A stretch of DNA of 39,875 nucleotides from Hydrogenophaga sp. A37 (GTDB taxonomy: Bacteria; Pseudomonadota; Gammaproteobacteria; Burkholderiales; Burkholderiaceae_C). The stretch covers positions 1-39,875 of the forward strand of contig NZ_MUNZ01000126.1 in the NCBI RefSeq assembly GCF_002001205.1, read 5' to 3'. The notes beneath the pieces are model-generated. The model saw only the letters and a list, made by a program, of their open reading frames with translations, was not told the origin of the DNA and did not search any database. Of the stretch, positions 6,676 to 14,177 are shown piece by piece. The position numbers were made by a program, and so were the translations under genes. How positions within the stretch are numbered: position 1 is the first letter of the stretch; every line of letters begins with the position of its first letter.

Positions 6676-7162
6676 GAAGAGCTTGCGCGGTGTTGTTGAA
6701 AAAAGGCTCGCAAGTGGGGCGCGACACGGGGTATCCGTGGATACCGACGGCCTGATGCGTCCATCTCAAATGCCTTTGATCGGCTCTCCTGGGCGCTCCG
6801 TGCTGTCGACGACGGCTAAAAGCTGCGTAAAGGGCCCAAAACAAACGATTGCACGAAAAATATCACGGGTGTTTTCGGCGCTTTGTCAAAAATGGTCCAA
6901 ACACCCGCGATGGATTTCAAGCGTTCATGAAGTTTTTAACGATTCATTAATTTTTAATGTTCGAAGCTGGGCGGGGTGGGTGTGATCAGCCCAAAAAACT
7001 GCACGCTTCGAAGCGATTTCGCGCACCGGGAGTGGATGCGTGGTGTGTGGACGCGCGCGAACAACCGCGCAGGGCGACTGCCCGGAGGTCCACTGAGGCG
7101 ATGTGAGCGCTGCCCCATGTGGGGGAAGCGGGGTCGGGGGGGGCGCCGACCTTGGGGAGGAA
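6676..7162. other. Intergenic region between GTPase operon and gpx
   Basis: No convincing gene. The 6830-6975 part is distinctly AT-richer than its surroundings and holds the candidate operon promoter. TTCGAA occurs twice (near 6960 and 7008). At 7132-7151 GGTCGG and CCGACC can pair across a G-rich loop and may end transcription of gpx, though no U-tract follows on the minus strand. Confidence 0.5.
6860..6889 (-). promoter_or_regulatory. Candidate sigma-70 promoter of the GTPase operon
   Basis: On the minus strand a perfect -35 TTGACA (6884-6889) is followed after 18 nt by TGATAT (6860-6865), or after 19 nt by GATATT, as the -10. It lies in the only AT-rich stretch of the 487-nt gap upstream of the operon. 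The predicted start near 6852 would give a leader of about 175 nt. Confidence 0.5.
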
Positions 7163-7645
7163 TCAGGCCAGCGCTGCCTCGATGTCCTTGGACAGCTTCT
7201 CGGGCGCGTCCTGCGGTGCGTAACGCTTCAGCACGCTGCCGTCTTTCCCGACCAGGAACTTGGTGAAGTTCCACTTGATGGCCTTGCTGCCGAGCAGGCC
7301 GGGCGCTTCAGCCGCGAGCCACTGGTAGAGCGGGTGTGCGTCGGCACCGTTGACGTCGATCTTGCTCATCATCGGAAACGTCACGCCATAGTTGCGCTGG
7401 CAAAACGTGGCTATTTCACCGTTGCTGCCCGGGTCCTGATGGCCAAACTGGTTGCAAGGGAAACCCAGCACCACCAGTCCGCGTGCGCCGTAGGTCTGGT
7501 GCAGTTGCTCCAGACCGCCGAACTGGGGCGTGAAGCCGCAAGCGCTCGCCGTGTTGACGATCAACAACGGGTGGCCCCGAAACTGCTCCAGGTCCACAGG
7601 CTTGCCGTCGATGGACTGGGCTTTGAAGTCATAGATGCTGGGCAT
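7163..7645 (-). CDS. Glutathione peroxidase family protein
   Basis: A 160-residue enzyme with the family landmarks: peroxidatic Cys36 in NTASACGFTPQ, the conserved LGFPCNQFG segment carrying the catalytic Gln, and KWNFTKFLV carrying the catalytic Trp/Asn. These enzymes reduce H2O2 and organic hydroperoxides; bacterial Cys forms usually take electrons from thioredoxin rather than glutathione. No signal peptide, so it is cytoplasmic. ATG 7645 gives the standard length; longer starts only extend into non-coding sequence. It is transcribed divergently from the receiver-like gene at 7824, sharing a 178-nt region with a perfect inverted repeat. Confidence 0.95.
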   Translation of the reverse strand: MPSIYDFKAQSIDGKPVDLEQFRGHPLLIVNTASACGFTPQFGGLEQLHQTYGARGLVVLGFPCNQFGHQDPGSNGEIATFCQRNYGVTFPMMSKIDVNGADAHPLYQWLAAEAPGLLGSKAIKWNFTKFLVGKDGSVLKRYAPQDAPEKLSKDIEAALA

Positions 7646-7715
7646 GGTGGGCTCCTGGGTCGGGCGCTGACTATCGCAGATTGCGGTTTCCTGCGACCAC
7701 AAAAGGGGGAACTGC

Positions 7716-7731
7716 GTCACGGAGCCGTGAC
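7716..7731. promoter_or_regulatory. Perfect 7-2-7 inverted repeat, possible operator
   Basis: GTCACGG-AG-CCGTGAC lies about 70 nt upstream of the gpx start and 93 nt upstream of the divergent receiver-like gene. Symmetry and position suit a dimeric regulator acting on either gene. No regulator can be named. Confidence 0.4.
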
Positions 7732-7823
7732 CGGCATGGGCCCCAACTGGGGTCTTTTGCACGGGAACGGGCATACTCTGGCGGGTAGAAATGAATCCCT
7801 TTGTCTACAGTTGGAGGATGTGA

Positions 7824-8921
7824 ATGGCAGGCGCTTATACGGTGGTCATGGTTGGTTTCGCAGAGAACGAGTCGGCGACCTTTGAGTCGTTTTTCCGATT
7901 GGCATCGCGCCGTCCTCCCGCCTACACCGTGCAAGACGAGGTCATGGACGCTCAGTTGCTGATCGTCAACGCCGACAACGCCCAGGCCCTGCACCTGGTG
8001 CGGTACGCCGAGCTGCCGGGCAAGGTCTTGTTGATCGGGCACAGCGACGGGGGCACCGGCTGGCCACTGCAGCGCAAGCCGGTGAAGCTTGTGGGCGTGC
8101 TGGCGGCGTTGGACGAATTGATAGGCGCTCGGCGGCCGGCCCCTGCTCACCCACCGCTGGTGACTCCCCAGCGCGGGGCTGATCGCTCCTTCGCCGCCAC
8201 GCAGCCCTTTGTCAGCGCCCAGGCGCCGTTGGTGACTGCGCCCCGCAAACGCGCCCGCTCAGCCGATTCCGAGTTCCCCGCGACGCGACCCATGACGAGG
8301 GCCAGCGCCGCGCGCGCGCCCGCGCCGGTGTCGCCACCACCCGCCCCACGCCCCGAGATCGAGATGCCGCGGCACGCGCGTCCGGGCGTGGTCGGCATCA
8401 CCGACTTCGGTGCGCTGGACGTGCTGCCCACGCCGGCGCCGCCGTCCCGTGCGCCGGCCCCCCGGCCCTCCAAAAGCACGTCGGCGCCCAAGCCGCCGGT
8501 CCCGGAGGCGCCGCGTGGCGACGTGCTGCTGGTGGCAGAAAGCCTGGTCGAAGGGCGCATCCTGCACAAGCGACTCAAACGCTACGGCCTGAGCATCGAC
8601 TGGTCACGCGAGGCGCCCCAGGCGATGGCCTTGCTCAAGTCCCATCCCTACCGCCTCGTGGCGATCGACCGCCTCAAGGGCGACCCCGACGCGTACTCGG
8701 TCTGCCGCAACGCCAAACAGCGCAAGCTGCCCAACGGCCTGTCACCGGTCGTGATGATGTTTGCACCCACCGCCGGCAGCATGGACCGCATCAAGGCGGG
8801 GCTGGCGGGCTGCGACGCCTACCTGTCGCGTTCCGTGGGCGAAGCCGAGTTCTACAAGGTGCTGTCCCAGCATCGCCTGGTGGTGCTGGACGGGTTCGAG
8901 AAGACCAACATCAGTTTTTGA
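7824..8921 (+). CDS. Degenerate receiver-domain protein with Pro/Ala linker
   Basis: A 365-residue protein in three parts. Residues 1-105 form a small alpha/beta domain (AYTVVMVGFAENESATFESFF, then DAQLLIVNADNAQAL and GKVLLIGHSD) that itself resembles a shortened receiver. Residues about 106-228 are a Pro/Ala/Arg-rich disordered linker. Residues 229-365 resemble a CheY-like receiver (GDVLLVAESLVEGRILHKRL, LVAIDRLKGD, PVVMMFAP, GCDAYLSRSVGEAEF). The usual acidic pair after strand 1 is missing (VAES), Asp282 occupies the phosphoacceptor strand, and the expected Lys is replaced by Ser in LSRSV, so phosphorylation is doubtful. GGAGG at 7813-7817 supports the start. No kinase gene is adjacent. Function unknown; a protein-interaction adaptor is plausible. 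Confidence 0.75.
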   Translation: MAGAYTVVMVGFAENESATFESFFRLASRRPPAYTVQDEVMDAQLLIVNADNAQALHLVRYAELPGKVLLIGHSDGGTGWPLQRKPVKLVGVLAALDELIGARRPAPAHPPLVTPQRGADRSFAATQPFVSAQAPLVTAPRKRARSADSEFPATRPMTRASAARAPAPVSPPPAPRPEIEMPRHARPGVVGITDFGALDVLPTPAPPSRAPAPRPSKSTSAPKPPVPEAPRGDVLLVAESLVEGRILHKRLKRYGLSIDWSREAPQAMALLKSHPYRLVAIDRLKGDPDAYSVCRNAKQRKLPNGLSPVVMMFAPTAGSMDRIKAGLAGCDAYLSRSVGEAEFYKVLSQHRLVVLDGFEKTNISF

Positions 8922-9142
8922 CCCCCCGCGCCGCGCCTAAGGGCGCGTCACCCCCCAGGGGGCGATGCGAGTGGCCCGGCAAAGCCGGTTCCACCGCATC
9001 CTGGGTGAAGACACCTGCCGCCGGAGCACCCTGGGTTCGCCGGAGCGAGGGGCCGACCGAGGGCACCGCGGAACCGGCTTTGCCGGGCCGCCAGTGCCGC
9101 CCCCTGGGGGGTGACGCGCCCTTAGGCGCGGCGCGGGGGGTA
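8921..9142. repeat. Inverted pair of family A repeats between convergent genes
   Basis: Two near-identical copies in opposite orientation (plus strand 8921-9000, minus strand 9061-9142) surround a 60-nt centre. About 42 bp at each outer end are virtually identical (CCCCCGCGCCGCGCC, then TAAGGGCGCG, then CCCCCCAGGGGGCG), followed in both by CCCGGCAAAGCCGG. The pair sits exactly between the stop codons of the convergent receiver-like and lplT genes, where a bidirectional terminator would be expected. Confidence 0.85.
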
Positions 9143-9143
9143 C

Positions 9144-10427
9144 TCACCCATGCAAATCGTCGCGGCGCGCGATCTCCAGCAGGCGGTCCAGCTCGGCGCC
9201 GTGGTGGCGCAGGTTGTGCTGGTGCCACTTCATGATCACCCACATGAAGCCGGCCACGATCACGCCGAATGCGGTGATCGCGACCACCGCGGGCAGTCCG
9301 GCGGCGGTGGAAAAACTGTAGAGCGCGCCCAGCCCCAGGATGCAGGCCTGTTCGTTGAAGTTCTGCACGGCGATCGAGCGGCCCGCGCCCATGAGGTTGT
9401 GGCCCCGGTGTTGCAGCAGCGCGTTCATCGGCACCACCAGGAAGCCACCCAGGCCGCCCAGCAGCACGAGGAAAGGGGCGGCGATCCAGACGTTGTCGAT
9501 GAAATTCATCAGGATCACCAGCACGCCCATGGCGATGCCCAGCGGCATCACGCGTGTGGCCTGGTCCAGCTTCATGCGCATCGACGCGACCACCGCGCCC
9601 ACGGCGGTGCCCAGCGCCACCACGCCCACCAGTGACGAAGCCTGCGTGGTGCTGTAGCCCAGGGCGGCACCGGCCCAGGCCAGCACGATGTAGCGCAGGT
9701 TGCCCGACACGCCCCAGAACAAGGTGGTGGTGGAGAGGGAAATCTGGCCCAGGTGGTCGCGCCAGAGGCGGCCGTTGCAGAGCCAGAAGTCTTGCAGCAG
9801 CACCAGCGGGTTGCTCAGCATCGGGCGGGGTGTTACGCCCGTGAGCGGGATGCGCAGGTTGAAGATGGCCGCGATCATGTAGACGAACACCAGCACCGCA
9901 ATGGCGGTCTCGGCCGGGCGGTCCAGCCCCGTGTTGACCCAGGGCAGGTCGATCTGCTGCAGCGCGCCAGCGATCAGCGGCCCCACCAGTTGACCGCCCA
10001 GCAGCACCCCCAGAATGATCGAGGCGATGGTCAGCCCCTCGACCCAGCCGTTGGCCTTGACCAGTTGCGACGGTGGCAGCAGCTCGGTGAGGATGCCGTA
10101 TTTGGCGGGGGAATAGGCGGCGGCGCCCAGGCCCACCAGCGTGTAGGCCAGCAGGGGGTGCACGTTCATCAGCATGAGCAGGCAGCCCACGATCTTGATC
10201 GCGTTGCTGATGAACATGACCCTGCCCTTGGGCCTCGCGTCGGCGAAAGCGCCCACGAACGGCGCGAGCACCACATAGAAGAGGGCAAACAGCGGGACCA
10301 GGGCGGCACCTTGCCAGGCGGGGGCACCATTGCTCCGGAGCAATTCAATGGCAGCCACGAACAGCGCGTTGTCAGCCAGAGAGCTGAAAAACTGCGCCGT
10401 CATGATGGTGTAGAAGCCGCGCTTCAT
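9144..10427 (-). CDS. lplT: Lysophospholipid transporter LplT
   Basis: A 427-residue MFS-type protein with about 12 hydrophobic segments. The N-terminus (KRGFYTIMTAQFFSSLADNA), the loop motif FADARPKGRVM and the segment GAAAYSPAKYGILTELLP are characteristic of LplT, which flips lysophospholipids across the inner membrane for re-acylation. In enterobacteria lplT is followed by or fused to aas; no acyltransferase gene is adjacent here, so the partner must lie elsewhere. The stop codon is 2 nt from a family A repeat. A candidate extended -10 promoter lies about 90 nt upstream. Identification is secure. Confidence 0.93.
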   Translation of the reverse strand: MKRGFYTIMTAQFFSSLADNALFVAAIELLRSNGAPAWQGAALVPLFALFYVVLAPFVGAFADARPKGRVMFISNAIKIVGCLLMLMNVHPLLAYTLVGLGAAAYSPAKYGILTELLPPSQLVKANGWVEGLTIASIILGVLLGGQLVGPLIAGALQQIDLPWVNTGLDRPAETAIAVLVFVYMIAAIFNLRIPLTGVTPRPMLSNPLVLLQDFWLCNGRLWRDHLGQISLSTTTLFWGVSGNLRYIVLAWAGAALGYSTTQASSLVGVVALGTAVGAVVASMRMKLDQATRVMPLGIAMGVLVILMNFIDNVWIAAPFLVLLGGLGGFLVVPMNALLQHRGHNLMGAGRSIAVQNFNEQACILGLGALYSFSTAAGLPAVVAITAFGVIVAGFMWVIMKWHQHNLRHHGAELDRLLEIARRDDLHG

Positions 10428-10518
10428 CGAATTGCTTTGTTGTGACCGGATCGATCGCCCGGATGTGTGTGGCGGCTGGCGGACTCAGAAGGCCGGGGGC
10501 TGTCTCCAACGATGCCGG

Positions 10519-10545
10519 GTTATAGCACGGCGATTGTGGCGTCAA
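10519..10545 (-). promoter_or_regulatory. Candidate extended -10 promoter of lplT
   Basis: On the minus strand TGC-TATAAC (-10 at 10519-10524, with the extended TG) is preceded by TTGACG (10540-10545) at a short 15-nt spacing. The extended -10 compensates for the imperfect spacing. The predicted start near 10512 gives a leader of about 85 nt. Confidence 0.5.
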
Positions 10546-10664
10546 GCAGATTGTGTCTTGCCGTTTTCCCGAGGGTGGCGGGCACCGGATCGGGTGTCCC
10601 GGGTGCGTCATGTGCGCGTCTGTTGCACCGCCGCTGGACAGGGTTTTCACGGGGGTGTGTGTCA

Positions 10665-10677
10665 GTTTGACGCAAAC
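10665..10677. promoter_or_regulatory. Inverted repeat upstream of the sigma-54 promoter
   Basis: GTTTG-ACG-CAAAC, a 5-3-5 palindrome 27 nt upstream of the -24/-12 element. It may be an activator or IHF-accessory site, although it is closer to the promoter than most enhancer-binding sites. Confidence 0.35.
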
Positions 10678-10703
10678 CTGGCGGGCCTGGGGGCTGTTCC
10701 GGC

Positions 10704-10718
10704 TGGCATGTCTTTTGC
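10704..10718 (+). promoter_or_regulatory. Sigma-54 (-24/-12) promoter
   Basis: TGGCATG-N4-TTGC matches the RpoN consensus closely, with GG at 10705-10706 and GC at 10717-10718 separated by the required 10 nt. The first gene downstream begins at 10788, leaving a leader of about 58 nt. The 360-nt gap 10428-10787 otherwise holds only the divergent lplT promoter and a palindrome. Confidence 0.7.
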
Positions 10719-10787
10719 GCCTGGGTGGCGGTCGCCCTGGCGGCCGCTGGCGCGCGCCCCGACGCCCACAACAACGAGGAGACCCCC

Positions 10788-11522
10788 ATGATCAGCATCG
10801 ACAGGGCACTGCTGCGGCAGCTGCTATTCATAGAACGGCCCTGGGAGGTGCGCGAGTACCGGCTGGACCTGCGCCAGCGGCGCTGCGACGTCTGGGTCTC
10901 GCAGGAGCCGGCCGACCGTGGCTGGTTCGGCCGGGGCCGCAAGAGCGTGGCCCCCACCGACGCCGTGGTGTGGCAGCACCTGGCGCTGGGCGCGGTCCGT
11001 TTTCACCTGCACGTGGCCCTGCCCGTGGGCTTCGAGACCCGGGGGTTGAACTGGATGGGCGAGCCGGGCATGCCGTTTTCGCGGGCACTGGCGGCCCGGG
11101 TCTTTGCGCTGTTCAACGAGGGCCTGTCGGTGCAGTCGGTCTGTTCGCTGCTCGACCTGAGCCTGCAGGACGTCTGGCGCTACCGCTACGCGCTGGACAC
11201 CGGCCGCACCGGCGCGGGCCAGCCCAGCGCCGCGGCGGAGCGGGCGGTGGCGCCCGCTGCGGCGCCGGCGGTGGCCGACGACAGCGCGGTGCCCGACGTG
11301 ACCGACCCGATCTGGCTGCGCGTGCTCGACGGCGACATGAGCCTGGACATCAAGGTGCTCAGCCTCAAGCTCATGCTGACCCGGCTGCGCTCGCAGCTGG
11401 ACCTGATCCACGACGATGAGGTGCGGATGCTCAAGCTCAAGGAACTGCACCGCTACTTCGTCAAGAACGAGCGCGTCCTCAACCACGAACTCGCGCAGCT
11501 GCGACTGGATGGGGCGGCATGA
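10788..11522 (+). CDS. Unrecognised 244-aa protein with HTH-like segment
   Basis: A 244-residue soluble protein. The N-terminal 100 residues look beta-rich (WEVREYRLDLRQRRCDVWVS). Residues about 104-140 form a helix-turn-helix-like stretch (FNEGLSVQSVCSLLDLSLQD, then VWRYRYALD). An Ala-rich linker (about 145-175) leads to a helical C-terminus with many charged residues. GAGGAG lies 6-7 nt before ATG 10788, which decides the start over the longer frame. It is the first gene after a sigma-54 promoter, and its TGA overlaps the ATG of a 66-bp linker repeat leading to the next gene. The N-terminus plus HTH recalls the DNA-binding end of some ISL3-type transposases, but no catalytic domain follows. 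No function is assigned. Confidence 0.75.
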   Translation: MISIDRALLRQLLFIERPWEVREYRLDLRQRRCDVWVSQEPADRGWFGRGRKSVAPTDAVVWQHLALGAVRFHLHVALPVGFETRGLNWMGEPGMPFSRALAARVFALFNEGLSVQSVCSLLDLSLQDVWRYRYALDTGRTGAGQPSAAAERAVAPAAAPAVADDSAVPDVTDPIWLRVLDGDMSLDIKVLSLKLMLTRLRSQLDLIHDDEVRMLKLKELHRYFVKNERVLNHELAQLRLDGAA

Positions 11523-11584
11523 GCGCCGCGCCGGGCCGTTCCCAAGCCAGCTCGCACCGCAGCACGCAGGGCGAAGGTACTCCA
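11519..11584 (+). repeat. Family B 66-bp linker repeat, copy 2 (tandem)
   Basis: Twenty-two open codons beginning ATG (MSAAPGRSQASSHRS..). The ATG overlaps the TGA of the preceding gene as ATGA. The 3' end GGGCGAAGG places a Shine-Dalgarno before the GTG that begins the next unit. Confidence 0.9.
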
Positions 11585-11650
11585 GTGAGCGCCGCGCCGG
11601 GCCGTTCCCAAGCCAGCTCGCATCGCAGCCCGCAGGGCGAAGGTATTTCC
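11585..11650 (+). repeat. Family B 66-bp linker repeat, copy 3 (tandem)
   Basis: Second unit in direct tandem with copy 2, beginning GTG and again 22 codons long without a stop. It ends GGGCGAAGG-TATTTCC immediately before ATG 11651. The two units differ at only a few bases, implying recent duplication. Confidence 0.9.
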
Positions 11651-12673
11651 ATGGCCACCGCCCGAACACCCGTGACCCCGCTGCCTGCGAGCGGCGTGCT
11701 GATGAGCCTGGCCGACACCGCCGCAGCTATCCGCAGCGGCGGCTTTCTCTCGATCGCCGCCGACGAAGCGCTGCTGCGCCAGCTGCCCCAGGGCCATTGG
11801 CTGGCAGGCAGCATTCCTTATTTCATGGGCCAGGGCGGCGGCGAGACCACGCGCGACCAACTCTTTGTCACGGCGCTGCCGGTGCACGGCGCCGCGCCCC
11901 GCCTGTGCTGGTACAACCAGCACAACCTCTCGCAGATCGCTCTGGACGCGCCGGCCCATGGCCTGACGGTGCTGATCGTGCCGGCGTTTTCCGAGGTGCA
12001 TTCCCTCTACGCGCGCGAGGCGCCCGGCTACGAGGACATGTACATGAAGCCCATCGTGGGCTGGATCGCCGGGGTGCACCTGGACGACCTCGGCCGCGCC
12101 GCGCCGGTCGTGGCCAACGGCCAGACCCTGAGCTTCCGCCAGGACCAGGCGCTGGCCATCCACATCCCGCTGCCCGAAACCCTGTACCCGCGCATCGAGA
12201 TCCTGAACCTGTTCCAGCCCGGCCCCGGCGACGAGATCACGTTTCCCTCGACCGGTTTCTCGGCGCAGGAGTGTTTCGTCAACGGGCGCCTGGTCAACCT
12301 GGCCCAGTACCTGGTCGAGCAGGGCGTGGACACCCGCCTGCCGCTGGTGGCGGACTACTCGGGCGCCATGATCAACGTGTCCTTCAAGGCCGTCGACGCG
12401 GCGGCGGGCCACGTCGATTTCTACGCCCCGGTGTTCGACGACGTGGTCTACCGCATCGCCCAGCCCGTGCCCGATTACAGCCAGGCCTTTGCCGGAGCGC
12501 TGCCGCCCGACGCGCACGGCGCCAGCTGGAGCTGCAACTGCATCCTCAACTACCTGTACGGCGAGCTGGAAGGCCAGCGCACCGGGCCGATCACCGGGCC
12601 CATGACCTTCGGTGAAATCGCCTACCAGCTGCTCAACCAGACCATGGTCTATGTGAGCCTGGAGGCTTTGTAG
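11651..12673 (+). CDS. Unrecognised 340-aa protein, sigma-54 operon
   Basis: A 340-residue soluble protein with no signal peptide or membrane segment. It begins MATARTPVTPLPASGVLMSL and contains a Gly-rich stretch (YFMGQGGGETTRD), a conserved-looking HSLYAREAPGYEDMYM segment and, near the C-terminus, WSCNCILNYLYGELEG with two closely spaced cysteines. The layout, with a C-terminal Cys-containing NCILNYLYGE-like segment, faintly recalls FIST-type sensory domains, but I would not assign that family on sequence alone. The ATG is chosen because GAAGG of the preceding repeat is correctly spaced and the repeat ends exactly here. It is co-transcribed with the 244-residue gene. Function unknown. Confidence 0.8.
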   Translation: MATARTPVTPLPASGVLMSLADTAAAIRSGGFLSIAADEALLRQLPQGHWLAGSIPYFMGQGGGETTRDQLFVTALPVHGAAPRLCWYNQHNLSQIALDAPAHGLTVLIVPAFSEVHSLYAREAPGYEDMYMKPIVGWIAGVHLDDLGRAAPVVANGQTLSFRQDQALAIHIPLPETLYPRIEILNLFQPGPGDEITFPSTGFSAQECFVNGRLVNLAQYLVEQGVDTRLPLVADYSGAMINVSFKAVDAAAGHVDFYAPVFDDVVYRIAQPVPDYSQAFAGALPPDAHGASWSCNCILNYLYGELEGQRTGPITGPMTFGEIAYQLLNQTMVYVSLEAL

Positions 12674-12745
12674 CCCCCTGCGCCGCTGCGCGGCTTCCCC
12701 CTGGGGGGACCACGCCTTTGGCCCGGCGAAGCCGGTTCTTCGGCG
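12674..12745 (+). repeat. Family A palindromic intergenic repeat
   Basis: Begins at the stop codon of the 340-residue gene: CCCCCTGCGCCGCTGCGC, then CCCCCTGGGGGG, then CCCGGCGAAGCCGGTTC. Likely acts as a transcript end or RNA-stability element. The rest of the gap to 12882 shows no gene. Confidence 0.75.
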
Positions 12746-12882
12746 TGTGCTGGCTGGGGGACATCGCGTGCCGGGCGGGTTTTCAGTAGCTGCGCTGCAG
12801 TGGCATGAATCGCGGTGCATGCGGCGCTCGGGCGGGCGTGTTTGTGCGAAAGTCGTCGCTGCCCTCAACCGCTCGTGCCACC

Positions 12883-14007
12883 ATGCCCCGCCCCATCCTC
12901 GCGACCGTCCACCCCGAAGCCCTGCAGCACAACCTGAACCAGGCCCGCCTGCGCGCGCCCGACGCGCGCGTCTGGGCGGTGGTCAAGGCCAACGCGTACG
13001 GCCACGGCATCGAGCGCTGTTTTGATGCCCTGCGCGGGGCCGACGGCTTCGCCATGATCGACCTGGCCGAGGCCGAGCGCGTGCGCGCGCTGGACTGGCG
13101 CGGCCCGCTGCTGCTGCTCGAAGGCGTGTTCGAGCCGCGCGACCTGGAGCTGTGCTCGCGCCTGCACCTCTGGCATGCCGTGCACTGCACCGAGCAGATC
13201 GACTGGCTCGCGGCGCACAAGACCCAGGTGCCGCACCGCGTCTTCCTCAAGCTCAACAGCGGCATGAACCGCCTGGGCTTCACACCCACCGCGTTCCGCG
13301 CCGCCTGGGCGCGGCTCAACGCGCTGCCGCAGGTCGAAGAAATCTCGCTCATGACGCACTTCAGCGACGCCGACGGCCCGCGCGGCATCGCCCACCAGGT
13401 CGCCGCTTTTGAAGCCGCCACGGCCGATCTGCCGGGCGAGCGCACGCTGTGCAACAGCGCCGCCATCCTGCGCCACGCGCAGAGCCCGCTGCGCGGTGAG
13501 GGCGTGTCCACGCTCGCCGCGGACTGGGTGCGCGAAGGCATCGCGCTCTACGGCGGCGCCCCCGATTACCCGGAGCACACGGCCGCTGACTGGGGCTTGC
13601 AACCGACCATGACGCTTTCCAGCCGGCTCATCGGCGCCCAGCAGCTGCAACCCGCCGACACCGTGGGCTACGGTTCGGCCTTTGCTGCCGAGGTGCCCAT
13701 GCGCATCGGCGTGGTCGCCTGCGGTTACGCCGACGGCTACCCGCGACACGCACCCACCGGCACACCCGTGCTGGTGAACGGCGTGCGCACGCGCACCGTC
13801 GGCCGGGTGAGCATGGACATGATCGCGGTGGACCTCTCGCCGCTGGAGGCAGCGGGCGTGGCCGCTGGCGTGGGCAGCGAGGTCGTGCTCTGGGGTGTGT
13901 CGCCATCGACGGGCGCCCAGCTGCCGGTGGACGAGGTGGCGCGTTCGGCCGGCACGATTTCCTACGAGCTGCTTTGCGCGGTGGCGCAGCGCGTTCATTT
14001 TGGGTAA
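12883..14007 (+). CDS. alr: Alanine racemase
   Basis: A 374-residue fold-type III PLP enzyme that interconverts L- and D-alanine for peptidoglycan. Lys35 in [10 protein letters not shown] is the PLP-binding lysine. The TIM-barrel half contains [11 protein letters not shown], and the C-terminal half carries the catalytic tyrosine in VGYGSAF and the VGRVSMDM strand. The start MPRPILATV is the normal N-terminus; the longer frame upstream lacks similarity. It is flanked by family A repeats on both sides, so it is probably a single-gene unit. Whether it is the biosynthetic (alr) or catabolic (dadX) isozyme cannot be decided; no dadA is adjacent, which slightly favours alr. Confidence 0.95.
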   Translation: MPRPILATVHPEALQHNLNQARLRAPDARVWAVVKANAYGHGIERCFDALRGADGFAMIDLAEAERVRALDWRGPLLLLEGVFEPRDLELCSRLHLWHAVHCTEQIDWLAAHKTQVPHRVFLKLNSGMNRLGFTPTAFRAAWARLNALPQVEEISLMTHFSDADGPRGIAHQVAAFEAATADLPGERTLCNSAAILRHAQSPLRGEGVSTLAADWVREGIALYGGAPDYPEHTAADWGLQPTMTLSSRLIGAQQLQPADTVGYGSAFAAEVPMRIGVVACGYADGYPRHAPTGTPVLVNGVRTRTVGRVSMDMIAVDLSPLEAAGVAAGVGSEVVLWGVSPSTGAQLPVDEVARSAGTISYELLCAVAQRVHFG

Positions 14008-14095
14008 CCCCCCGCGCCGCGCCTAAGGGCGCGTTACCCCCCGGGGGGCGATGCGAGTGGCCCGGCGAAGCCGGTTCCACCGCATCCTGGGTTGA
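14006..14095 (+). repeat. Family A palindromic intergenic repeat
   Basis: Starts at the alr stop codon and is nearly identical over its first 80 bases to the copy at 8921 (GCGCCTAAGGGCGC, CCCCCCGGGGGGCG, CCCGGCGAAGCCGG, then CCACCGCATCCTGGGT). Confidence 0.85.
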
Positions 14096-14177
14096 GGCAC
14101 TTGCTCCGGTGAGGGTGTTGTGGGCCTACCCGGTTACCTCGTGGGTTCTTTTTTGATGGGCTCGGCTTTCTCTGAGG

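Noticed and set aside
4356..6677. 773-codon plus-strand frame across the GTPase operon
   Set aside because: It crosses three well-supported minus-strand genes and a repeat, has Gln/His-biased composition and no recognisable domain.
8918..9243. Two overlapping mirror-image short ORFs as genes
   Set aside because: They are translations of the inverted family A pair; both strands give almost the same peptide because the DNA is palindromic.
10788..11522. Transposase gene from the HTH-like segment
   Set aside because: No DDE or other catalytic motif, no terminal inverted repeats and no target duplication are visible.
11519..11650. CRISPR-like direct repeats
   Set aside because: The two units are contiguous with no spacers and are translated in frame.
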